Origin: Candidatus Falkowbacteria bacterium CG10_big_fil_rev_8_21_14_0_10_37_14
GTDB lineage: Bacteria > Patescibacteriota > Patescibacteriia > Patescibacteriales > Patescibacteriaceae
Reading direction: 5' to 3'
DNA: 64,000 nucleotides
Assembly (NCBI GenBank): GCA_002778705.1
Contig: PFAM01000013.1
Location: 1-64,000 of the forward strand
Position numbers and translations under genes: made by a program. The notes below the pieces were generated by a model, which was not told the DNA's origin, searched no databases, and saw only the letters and a list, made by a program, of their open reading frames with translations. How positions within the stretch are numbered: the first letter of the stretch is position 1; each line of letters begins with the position of its first letter. Shown in pieces: positions 38,343-46,963 of this stretch.

Positions 38343-38408
38343 TTGATCTGATACGGTAAAAAATTCCTCTTTATTTTGTCTTTTTCGCTACGGTATTTTA
38401 TCGGCAAG

Positions 38409-38448
38409 CTTTTTTTGTCGGCGGGTTGCCCGCCCGCCGTCAAAAAAG
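38409..38448. repeat. GC/T-rich hairpin related to 9262-9303
   Basis: CTTTTTTTGTCGGCGGG-ttgcccg-CCCGCCGTCAAAAAAG. Confidence 0.7.
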
Positions 38449-38534
38449 ATTGCGGGAAATGAGCTGAAAAACGAATATCTGAATTTACTCTCTTAGCTCG
38501 CATTATATCTGACGATATACTCGACGCACGTTCG

Positions 38535-38602
38535 GCAAAATCAAAATTTTACTTCGTATTTTGATTTGCACTCTCTTAGCTTGATTATAACCACACATCT
38601 AA
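38535..38602. other. Candidate replication origin: hairpin plus conserved CTTGATTATAA motif upstream of rep
   Basis: GCAAAATCAAAAT...ATTTTGATTTGC hairpin (38535-38569) then CTTGATTATAACCACACATCTAA (38580-38602), shared with 9636-9658. Confidence 0.5.
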
Positions 38603-38613
38603 AGAAAATTGTT

Positions 38614-39372
38614 ATGGCTTACCCCTACGACTTAAAGGTCGTGGTGTCGGGCAAGCAAGTTGAAGTTTTTAAATACAAGAAAAATGTCTGGCGTGACTAT
38701 GAAGCAACGGAAAAAGAACCTCATAACGAGCCAAAACAATTAAATATCTTTCAACAGCTAGCAATACGAAAACAAAAAGCGCTGTTCTCACTTAATCGCA
38801 CTAGAACTGAAATCCGTCGATTAAGTAACGCCAATCCGCAATTGAATAAATTTATGACTTTAACTTTTGCCAAGAACATTACCGATCTAAAAGAAGCTAA
38901 TTACCTCTTCAATAAGTTTATTTTGCGTCTATCTTACAGATACCCTGATTTTGAATATCTAGCCGTGCCAGAATTTCAAAAACGTGGGGCTGTTCATTAT
39001 CACCTGCTCTGCAATCTACCATTCATTGAGAAGGACGCACTAGAATATTTTTGGCGACACGGCATGGTCGACATTAAGCAAATTGACGACGTGAATAATG
39101 TCGGTGCTTATGTTTGCAAGTATCTCACCAAAGATATGTTTGATGAACGAACTTTCGGCAAGAAGAAATTCTTTCGTTCGCAGTCGTTGTCGGAATCAAT
39201 CGAACTTTTGGGCTATTGGGCAACAAAGTTTATTGAAAAGTTTTTATCAATGCTGACACCAGTTTTTGAAAAGACTTTTGAATCTGAATGGATTGGTCAA
39301 GTTGAATACAAGGCATATGCCTTAATAACCGTCCCAGTATTAGGGCGAAGCTCGCCACCTTTTCTTTTTTAA
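38614..39372 (+). CDS. HUH-family rolling-circle replication initiator
   Basis: KFMTLTFAKN (motif 1), GAVHYHLLCNLP (HUH motif), GAYVCKYLTKDM (Y-x3-Y). Confidence 0.85.
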   Translation: MAYPYDLKVVVSGKQVEVFKYKKNVWRDYEATEKEPHNEPKQLNIFQQLAIRKQKALFSLNRTRTEIRRLSNANPQLNKFMTLTFAKNITDLKEANYLFNKFILRLSYRYPDFEYLAVPEFQKRGAVHYHLLCNLPFIEKDALEYFWRHGMVDIKQIDDVNNVGAYVCKYLTKDMFDERTFGKKKFFRSQSLSESIELLGYWATKFIEKFLSMLTPVFEKTFESEWIGQVEYKAYALITVPVLGRSSPPFLF

Positions 39373-39387
39373 TAAAATATGATAAGA

Positions 39388-39429
39388 AGCAATATACCAA
39401 AGCGCTACGAGAAGCGTTCCTATATTGCT
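39388..39429. repeat. Large hairpin between rep and xis-like gene
   Basis: AGCAATATA...AGCGCT-acgag-AAGCGTT...TATATTGCT. Confidence 0.6.
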
Positions 39430-39442
39430 CCTTAACAATTAA

Positions 39443-39640
39443 ATGAACGCCGAAGCCAACACCATTTTACAGCTATATTCTATAGATCAGGTCGCCTCGC
39501 TGTATGGAGTGTCCAAAATAACTATATATAGACTGGTAGAAACTCGAAAAATAACCTTTTACAAAATAAAAGGTTGTATCAGGTTTTCTGAACAGGATAT
39601 AGCCCTCTATCTGAAACAAAATCGTGTTGATTCGATGTAA
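39443..39640 (+). CDS. HTH excisionase-like DNA-binding protein
   Basis: YSIDQVASLYGVSKITIYRLVETRKITFYKIKGCIRFSEQDIALYL. Confidence 0.85.
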   Translation: MNAEANTILQLYSIDQVASLYGVSKITIYRLVETRKITFYKIKGCIRFSEQDIALYLKQNRVDSM

Positions 39641-39647
39641 GAATCAT

Positions 39648-40787
39648 ATGGCCGTAAGAAAATTAAGGAAATCCTGGCGGGTAGATTTTAGATATAAAAG
39701 TATTAGATATCGCAAAAGAAGCCCAATCAATACCAGAGAAGGAGCCAAGGAGCTAGAAATTAAGATTAGAACAGAATTAGCTCAAGGCACTTATAGAATA
39801 AGTCCAATAGTATCGCCAAAGAATTTTAATGATTTTGCTTGGCATTGGTTTGATGTTTATGTCAAAAACAATAACAAGCATTCGGAAATTATCGGCAAAG
39901 AATCAATTCTTAGATCTGGTCTAGTGCCATACTTTGGCAAGTTGCCATTAAGCGAAATCAGTTGTTTCGCCATTGAAGAATACAAAAGAACCAAGGCTAA
40001 CTTAAATTTGAGCAACAAAACCATAAATAATCATTTATCGGTTTTGAGAAAATGCTTGAATACCGCTCAAGAGTGGGAATTGCTAGTCAATGTGCCAAAG
40101 ATTAGATTGCTCAAGGTTGAACCTCAAAAATTCGACTTTTTGACCGAATCAGAATCTCGCAGTTTGCTAGATAATAGCTCGGGGTATTTAGCTGATATGA
40201 TTTTATTGGCTTTGAAAACAGGACTAAGATTTGGCGAAATAATCGCTTTGGATTGGCAAGATGTCAATTTACAAAGCCGATTATTAACAGTCAGCAAATC
40301 AGTCTCTAAAAATGTGCTAGGTAGCACTAAAAGCAATAAAACTCGCTACATACCATTGACCGCAGAACTTTGTCAGATGTTATCAGCTAAAAAGAGTAAA
40401 GCTGGCTATGTATTCTTAAACGGAGCTGGCAACAGAGTCAGACAGGTAAATAGTATCAGATCGCTTTATAGGGCGTGCAAACGGGCAAATTTGCGCCGAA
40501 TAGGCTGGCATTGTCTCCGACATACCTTTGCCTCACATTTGGCTCAAAAGGGCGTGCCAATTAAAGCTATCCAAGAACTACTAGGTCATAGCGAGATAAA
40601 AACCACAATGAGATATGCCCACTTAGGACAATCAGAATTAAGGTCAGCAATCGACCTTTTAGATGATTCTCAAAACTTTGGGCAACAGGCGGTCAACATT
40701 TTTAAATTCGCCATTCCAAATCAATTAGCTGGTCAATTCCCAAACTTGGAATTTACCGCTAAGACAAAACAAAAAGACGACGCCTAA
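39648..40787 (+). CDS. Tyrosine recombinase / phage integrase
   Basis: LKTGLRFGEIIALDW; HCLRHTFASHLAQKGVPIKAIQELLGHSEIKTTMRYAHL. Confidence 0.95.
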   Translation: MAVRKLRKSWRVDFRYKSIRYRKRSPINTREGAKELEIKIRTELAQGTYRISPIVSPKNFNDFAWHWFDVYVKNNNKHSEIIGKESILRSGLVPYFGKLPLSEISCFAIEEYKRTKANLNLSNKTINNHLSVLRKCLNTAQEWELLVNVPKIRLLKVEPQKFDFLTESESRSLLDNSSGYLADMILLALKTGLRFGEIIALDWQDVNLQSRLLTVSKSVSKNVLGSTKSNKTRYIPLTAELCQMLSAKKSKAGYVFLNGAGNRVRQVNSIRSLYRACKRANLRRIGWHCLRHTFASHLAQKGVPIKAIQELLGHSEIKTTMRYAHLGQSELRSAIDLLDDSQNFGQQAVNIFKFAIPNQLAGQFPNLEFTAKTKQKDDA

Positions 40788-40810
40788 GCGTCATCTTTTT
40801 GTCTCTAAAA

Positions 40811-40835
40811 TTTGGAGCGGGTAACGGGAATCGAA
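40811..40835. repeat. attR-like direct repeat overlapping the tRNA-Gly 3' end
   Basis: Identical to 29433-29457. Confidence 0.9.
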
Positions 40836-40887
40836 CCCGTATCTCTGCCTTGGCAAGGCAATATAATAACCATTATACGATACCCGC
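40816..40887 (-). tRNA. tRNA-Gly (GCC)
   Basis: GCGGGTA...TTGCCTTGCCAAGGCAG...GGTTCGATTCC...TACCCGC. Confidence 0.95.
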
Positions 40888-40971
40888 AATCAACTAATAA
40901 TTTACATTTTAGCTTGTGTATTGTCAAGTTTATTAAACTGTACAATATCATCTCGATAACATTTGACTAAG

Positions 40972-41053
40972 TAGCCCGAGTGGGACTCGAACCCACACGC
41001 CCATAAGGCACAACATTTTAAGTGTTGCGTGTATACCATTTCACCATCGGGCC
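40972..41053 (-). tRNA. tRNA-Leu (UAA)
   Basis: GGCCCGA...anticodon loop CTTAAAA...variable arm...GGTTCGAGTCC...TCGGGCT. Confidence 0.93.
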
Positions 41054-41085
41054 AATTTAATTTTAATCACTCTACGAGGCGAAGG

Positions 41086-41462
41086 TGGAGATGAGGAGAG
41101 TTGAACTCCTGTCCAATAAGCAATCTGATTACCATCTACCAAGCATAGTCTTTTTATTTTGTTTAGCTGAACATCTATTAAAAAGACGAAATAATATTCA
41201 ACGAGCTAGCAATGGGTCTTAGCACGATAACTTGTTAGCTCATTATCGCGAGCGTCCTCGTGAATGACACCGCTAGATCCGTTCCGAGGCGAAACGGTAG
41301 CGATGGTTACGGCTTATTAGGCGGTAACGAAGGCCGGGACGTTCCAAGCGAACGCCGGCTTGCCAGTGTTGGCAATTATAGTTTTCAGGTGGTTTAAGGC
41401 GCAACCCGAGCGCCGCTTGGCCGGTAACCGGACTGACCTCACTGTCTAATCCCGGCATCCCC
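41086..41462 (-). ncRNA. ssrA: Transfer-messenger RNA
   Basis: 5' GGGGATG pairs with 3' CATCTCC; T-arm GGAGTTCAACTCTCC; tag reading frame GCC AAC ACT ... ACC GCC TAA TAA; next to smpB. Confidence 0.93.
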
Positions 41463-41503
41463 AGCATATTTGTATTTACTTGTTAAAGTTCTAATATGTC
41501 AGT

Positions 41504-41959
41504 TTAGCGTTTCATTAAACGTTGTAATTGTCGTTTTACATCACGTTTTTTGATATCCTCTCGCTTATCATACTTCTTTTTACCACGAGCGATAGCAAAA
41601 TCCAGCTTCACTAAACCGTTTTTAGTATAAAGACTTAATGGCACTAAAGTCAAGCCCTCTTGAGCCGTCTTACCCACTAATTGCCCCAGTTCCTTTTTAG
41701 TTAAGAGTAATTTGCGTGATCTCGTAGAATCTAAGCTCCCAGGAATGGCAAATTTATATGGCGTAATTGTGGCGTTTAACAAATATGCCTCCGGTAAACG
41801 CCCTGGACGTTGTTTTAAGACCACAAAAGCCCCTTTTAAGCTGACTTGCCCAGCCTTGGCCGACTTAACCTCGGGCCCAGACAGCACTAAACCAGCTGAC
41901 AGGGTCTCCATCATCTCATAATCAAACTTGGCTTTTTTATTTATGGCTATTGCTGGCAT
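41504..41959 (-). CDS. smpB: SsrA-binding protein SmpB
   Basis: INKKAKFDYEMMETLSAGLVLSGPEVKSAKAGQVSLKGAFV...RGKKKYDKREDIKKRD; start at MPAIAINKK. Confidence 0.97.
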   Translation of the reverse strand: MPAIAINKKAKFDYEMMETLSAGLVLSGPEVKSAKAGQVSLKGAFVVLKQRPGRLPEAYLLNATITPYKFAIPGSLDSTRSRKLLLTKKELGQLVGKTAQEGLTLVPLSLYTKNGLVKLDFAIARGKKKYDKREDIKKRDVKRQLQRLMKR

Positions 41960-42285
41960 ATCGGACAATTCTACCACAATTTAGTCGATTGTCAAAGTCA
42001 AATTGGTTTAGTGTTGTTTTATTGTCAGGAAACATCCTAATGAGATGTTGGCTTATGGTATAGGCACCTTAACTATCAATAGTAGAGCTTATAAAGAAAA
42101 AATAATAAAATGGGTAGAGTTGGTAAAGCGAGAGAGTTTTTAATAATAAAATTTGCGTAGATTTTTAAAAAATGATATAATTAAAAAATACTTGCAGAGA
42201 GATTATTGTGTGGTATTGTGGTTGTTTTTAAAAAATGATATAATAAAATAAATAAGATATTATCTAAAATCTCTAATTAAACTTT

Positions 42286-42612
42286 ATGAAAAAAGGAGGT
42301 ACAAAATCAGCTAGTTGTATGTGGCAAACAAATGAAGCCCCTATAGATCGTGCTGTGCGTTTTTTGATTGCTGAGTTTTTAATTCTTTTTGCCTATTTTT
42401 GGCTGGGATTAAACACGGTTACCTATTTGATGTATATTATCGGTACATTATTGCTAATTACGTCAATAACTGGTTATTCTTGGATATATTATTTTTTTAA
42501 TATCAATACTTTTAAAATTAAAAATTTAGCTACCCAAACATTGTTAATTATTGTATCTATTTATATTTTGTTACTGCCGTTGTTAATAGTAATGATGCGC
42601 GCCTTAATTTAG
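42286..42612 (+). CDS. DUF2892-like inner membrane protein
   Basis: MWQTNEAPIDRAVRFLIAEFLIL...TGYSWIYYFF. Confidence 0.6.
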   Translation: MKKGGTKSASCMWQTNEAPIDRAVRFLIAEFLILFAYFWLGLNTVTYLMYIIGTLLLITSITGYSWIYYFFNINTFKIKNLATQTLLIIVSIYILLLPLLIVMMRALI

Positions 42613-42743
42613 ATTTGTTAAAGTTTTAAAAACAGAAGCATCAAACAACGCTTCTGTTTTTGTTATTGTTGGTGTTAACAATCTGTGATATAATAAACAA
42701 TAAGCAACACTGAGTATTTAAGATTTAATAAAGATCGGAGGGT

Positions 42744-44894
42744 ATGCGTTTTGCTAAAAAAATTATCATACTTTTTGTAATTATCTCGCTAACTGGTGGG
42801 ATGGTTATATTTTGGTTATGGGATACTTATAATCAACGTCGTTTAGCATTTTTAAAATCAGAACAAGAACAAGTTCAAAATCAATATTCAACTACGGTTA
42901 ATTCTTATCGATTAGTTTCGCAAACATTAAATGATGAAGTTGTTAATACTAAAGCCGTTTTAAGTTTGTTGTCTGAAGCGGAAAAGGCTAAACCTGAAAA
43001 TCAGGCAGATATTCGTAAGAAATTATATGATCAATTCTTGCCGATGTACAATCGTTTAAGAACCAAGAATTTTAAACAACTTAATTTATATTTGCCAGAT
43101 ACCACTAATTTTTTAAGCATGTATAAGCCAGAAGTTTTTGGCGAGGTGGTTGGTCCAGATCGTCCTTCTATACGGTTAGCTGTAGAAAAAAAACAATATG
43201 TAGAGGGTTTTGAAGAAGGCAAATTGTTTAATGGTTTTCGTTATATTTTCCCTTTATTAGATGATGGGAAACTGGTAGGACTTTTAGAAACCAGTGTTTC
43301 TTTTTCCACTTTTCAACAGGAGATGAGTGGATCTTTCCCAATGTCTTATCGTTTTATGCTTAAAAAGCAGGTGGTGGGCGATACTACTTTTGCCGAAGAT
43401 ACACGAAGTTATTATGTTAGTGATTTTAGTAATGATTATTATTTGGAAATTGAATCAGAATATATTAAGCGAGTAGATGCTATTAGTGATGATGTCATGA
43501 ATAGAGTTAACTTGCAGTTAAAGCAAAGGATTCAAGCCAACCTAGAGGCTGGTCAATTATTTTCTGAAGAAATTCAATTTGACGGAGTTAACTACTTAAT
43601 AACTTTTGTTCCGATAGATAATGTAGCTGGAGCGCAGGTGGCTTATTTAGTGGGCTATCACCAGATTGATGATTTATATGTTTTGCGTAACGATTTGTAT
43701 ATTCGTTATATTTTTACTTTTGCTTTGGTCGCAGCGGTCTTATTTTTAGCTTACTATATTTATGATAGTCAACGAAAAATTTTAGATGCTGGTGAACGCT
43801 TGAGAAATATTACCACAGCTATGGGCGAAGGTTTACTTTTAGTTAATTATAATAAACAGGTAGTGTTTTTTAATCCAGCGGCAGAGTTTATTAGTGGTTA
43901 TCGAGTCGGCGAAGTGCTGGGTAAAAATTATGATAAAACTTTGCGTTTTGTTTTTGAAGAAGGTGATCAGAATAACGATGGTTTTATTGATGCGGTTTTG
44001 AAACGCAATATTACGGTGCGTAATAGTAAGGATATTTATATTTTGCAGAAGGATGGGAACCGTGTTCCGTTATCAGTTAGTGCGGCACCAATGAGATTGG
44101 GTGACAGTCAAGTAATTGGCTGTATCGTGGTATTTAGGGACATCACTCAAGAAAGAGAAATTGATAGATCTAAAACTGAGTTTGTGTCTTTAGCTTCACA
44201 CCAATTAAAAACTCCGCTTTCAGCTGTTAACTGGTATGCAGAAATGTTGTTAGACGGTGATGCTGGCCCGATTAACGAAAGACAAAAAGAATTTTTAAAC
44301 GAAATCGCTAAAGGTAATCAGCGGATGGTGAAACTGGTTAATTCTTTATTAAATGTTAGTCGGATTGATATGGGAGCTTTGTCGATTATTCCAGAATTAG
44401 TTGATTTGTGCGAGGTGACGGATTCGGTTATTGGTGAGCAAAAATTTGCTATTGAGGCTAAGGAACAAAAAATTATTAAAAATTATAGCCAAGGCTTACC
44501 TAAAATTAATTTGGATTTAAGTTTAATTCGTATTGTTTTACAAAATGTGATTTCTAATGCCATTAAATATACTAGAGAGCAGGGGCAGATTGAAATAACC
44601 ATGAAAACACAAGGTGTTAATATGATGATTGAAGTGAAAGATAATGGCTATGGTATTCCTAAAAAAGAACAACCACAAATTTTTGGAAAATTGTTTCGTG
44701 CCGATAATGTGAAATCTAAAAAAGTGGAAGGCACTGGTTTAGGTTTGTATGTGGCTAAGGCGGTGGTAGAAGCTTTTGGAGGAAAAATTTGGTTTGAATC
44801 AACAGAAAATAAAGGTACTAGCTTTTTTATAACGCTGCCTTTAGCTGGGGTAGCTAAGAAAGAGGGTAGTAAGGGGCTGGAGAATAATACATAG
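42744..44894 (+). CDS. PAS-domain sensor histidine kinase
   Basis: Two TM segments, PAS domain, FVSLASHQLKTPLSAVNWYAEML, GTGLGLYVAKAVVEAFGGKIWFES. Confidence 0.93.
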   Translation: MRFAKKIIILFVIISLTGGMVIFWLWDTYNQRRLAFLKSEQEQVQNQYSTTVNSYRLVSQTLNDEVVNTKAVLSLLSEAEKAKPENQADIRKKLYDQFLPMYNRLRTKNFKQLNLYLPDTTNFLSMYKPEVFGEVVGPDRPSIRLAVEKKQYVEGFEEGKLFNGFRYIFPLLDDGKLVGLLETSVSFSTFQQEMSGSFPMSYRFMLKKQVVGDTTFAEDTRSYYVSDFSNDYYLEIESEYIKRVDAISDDVMNRVNLQLKQRIQANLEAGQLFSEEIQFDGVNYLITFVPIDNVAGAQVAYLVGYHQIDDLYVLRNDLYIRYIFTFALVAAVLFLAYYIYDSQRKILDAGERLRNITTAMGEGLLLVNYNKQVVFFNPAAEFISGYRVGEVLGKNYDKTLRFVFEEGDQNNDGFIDAVLKRNITVRNSKDIYILQKDGNRVPLSVSAAPMRLGDSQVIGCIVVFRDITQEREIDRSKTEFVSLASHQLKTPLSAVNWYAEMLLDGDAGPINERQKEFLNEIAKGNQRMVKLVNSLLNVSRIDMGALSIIPELVDLCEVTDSVIGEQKFAIEAKEQKIIKNYSQGLPKINLDLSLIRIVLQNVISNAIKYTREQGQIEITMKTQGVNMMIEVKDNGYGIPKKEQPQIFGKLFRADNVKSKKVEGTGLGLYVAKAVVEAFGGKIWFESTENKGTSFFITLPLAGVAKKEGSKGLENNT

Positions 44895-45003
44895 TAAGTT
44901 TATAAAGTTCTTAAAGTTTGGCATGTGTCACTGCGCGAATTTTAATTGATTATAAATTTTCAATATTAACTTTATGAACTTTACGAACTTTTAACTTATA
45001 GAT

Positions 45004-45939
45004 ATGTCATGGATTTTAATAGCGGTTGGCGCTTATTTTATTTTGTCGCTGACTAATTTGTTGGATAAGTTTTTATTGGACAAGGCGTTGCCTGATGCAC
45101 GGGCTTATACTTTTTTAGTTAACATTATGGGTGGGGCGGTTATTTTAGCCGCGCCATGGTTAATGTATTGGCCAGGCTGGGAATTAGCTTTTTTAAATTT
45201 GTTGGTTGGAGCAATTTTCCCTTTTGCTTTATTACTACTATATAAAGCCTTAAAAGTAGGCGAACCGTCTAAGGTTTTGGTTTTAATTGGTGCTTGTGTG
45301 CCAGTCTTTACTTTGTTGCTATCGATGGTTTTTTTAAAAGAAGTGTTTACTTTTGTCCAGTGGTTAGCTTTAATTGGTTTAATTTTGGGAGCAATTTTAA
45401 TTGCTTGGTTGCCACCAAAGGTTACATGGCTAACCAGACTTCATGATTTTTTAGGATTTAATCGGGGCGATCAAACATTTGGTATTATAGAGGCTGTTGG
45501 TTCAGCTTTGTTATTTGCTGTGGTGATGACAGCTAGTAAATCTTTATATACTGTACAAAATTTTGCCAGTACTTTTATTTGGTTGCGCTTAGGCAGTGCT
45601 GTGGCCGTGTTATTATTGTTGTTATCCAAAACTTTTCGACAGGCGGTTTTTAAAAATATCAAAAAATTGCGTGGAGTTAATGCTAGTTTATTTGGTGGCA
45701 ATCAACTTTTAGCGGCGACCGGATTTACTTTACAAAACTATGCTTTGTCTTTGGGTTCGGTAGCTATTGTGAACGCTTTACAAAGCGTTCAGTATGCTTT
45801 TTTGTTAGTTTTTGGGGCGATTTTAAGCATTTGGTTACCTAAAAATAAATTAGGTGAAAACATTAGTTTTGAAATAATACTTCAAAAATTAGTAGCTATT
45901 TGTTTAATAGGCTTGTCTTTGTTTTTGTTGATTGGTTAA
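45004..45939 (+). CDS. EamA/DMT-type transporter
   Basis: About ten TM helices in two repeats. Confidence 0.75.
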   Translation: MSWILIAVGAYFILSLTNLLDKFLLDKALPDARAYTFLVNIMGGAVILAAPWLMYWPGWELAFLNLLVGAIFPFALLLLYKALKVGEPSKVLVLIGACVPVFTLLLSMVFLKEVFTFVQWLALIGLILGAILIAWLPPKVTWLTRLHDFLGFNRGDQTFGIIEAVGSALLFAVVMTASKSLYTVQNFASTFIWLRLGSAVAVLLLLLSKTFRQAVFKNIKKLRGVNASLFGGNQLLAATGFTLQNYALSLGSVAIVNALQSVQYAFLLVFGAILSIWLPKNKLGENISFEIILQKLVAICLIGLSLFLLIG

Positions 45940-45941
45940 TT

Positions 45942-46943
45942 ATGAAAAAATATTGGTTTATTACCGGAACGGTAATAGTTGTGGTTATAATTGCTTTGTT
46001 ATTGTTTAAATTACCGTTTGGAGTGGTGACTAATTATAGCATACCAAAAAATAAAGGTGCTTGGGGCATAACTTATTCTAAAAAATTTGCGACTTCTTTA
46101 AATTTAGATTGGCAACAAACTTATACGGCAATTTTAGATGATTTAGGAACAAAAAAGATTCGGCTACCTTTATATTGGGATGACATTGAAGCACAACAAG
46201 CTGTTTATAATTTTAGTGATTATGATTGGATGATTAACGAGGGAAATAAAAAGAAAGTAGAATTTATAATAGTGATAGGTAGGCGTGTACCACGTTGGCC
46301 AGAATGTCATACGCCAAATTGGGTTGGTGCACGAGATGATTTAGAAACGAGACGAGCTTTATTAAAATATTTAAAAACTACAGTAGAGCGTTATCAGAAT
46401 AATTCTAATATTATTGCTTGGCAAGTAGAAAACGAACCACTCTTAGATTCTTTTGGTGTTTGTCCTCAATCGGATTATGCTTTTTTAAGACAAGAAGTAG
46501 AGTTGGTAAAGAGTTTAGATACTCGACCAATTATGTTAACAGCCTCTGGAGAGCTGTCAGATTGGCGTAGAGAAACAACTCTTGGAGATTGGTTTGGAAC
46601 AACGGTTTATCGCACTGTTTGGAGTCCGACACTGGGCTATATTCGTTATCCTTGGCCGTCACAATTATATATTGCTAAAGCGGCAAGTGTGCGTTTGAAA
46701 CCAGAACAAAGAATTTTAGCAGAGTTGCAAGCTGAGCCTTGGGCGCCTAATTCTTCTTTAAATAAATTACCAAAGAGTGAAGCGACTAAATCTTTTAATC
46801 TAGATAATTTTAAAAGTAATATTTTATATGCTGAAGCCACGGAGTTTAATCGGATTTATTTATGGGGAGTGGAGTGGTGGTATATGCAAAAAGAACAAGG
46901 GGACGCGAGTTATTGGGATATGGCAAAACAGCTACCGTGGTAG
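45942..46943 (+). CDS. Membrane-anchored glycoside-hydrolase-like TIM barrel protein
   Basis: N-terminal TM; IIAWQVENEPLLD; RILAELQAEPW. Confidence 0.65.
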   Translation: MKKYWFITGTVIVVVIIALLLFKLPFGVVTNYSIPKNKGAWGITYSKKFATSLNLDWQQTYTAILDDLGTKKIRLPLYWDDIEAQQAVYNFSDYDWMINEGNKKKVEFIIVIGRRVPRWPECHTPNWVGARDDLETRRALLKYLKTTVERYQNNSNIIAWQVENEPLLDSFGVCPQSDYAFLRQEVELVKSLDTRPIMLTASGELSDWRRETTLGDWFGTTVYRTVWSPTLGYIRYPWPSQLYIAKAASVRLKPEQRILAELQAEPWAPNSSLNKLPKSEATKSFNLDNFKSNILYAEATEFNRIYLWGVEWWYMQKEQGDASYWDMAKQLPW

Positions 46944-46963
46944 CTGTTTTTTTGTTTATTTTT

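Larger units (their letters stand above)
29433..40835. mobile_element. Integrated inovirus-like (filamentous phage) element in tRNA-Gly
   Basis: 25-bp att repeats, integrase, HTH excisionase, HUH Rep, Zot/pI, pVIII/pIII/pVI/pV-like genes in Ff-like order. Confidence 0.9.
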
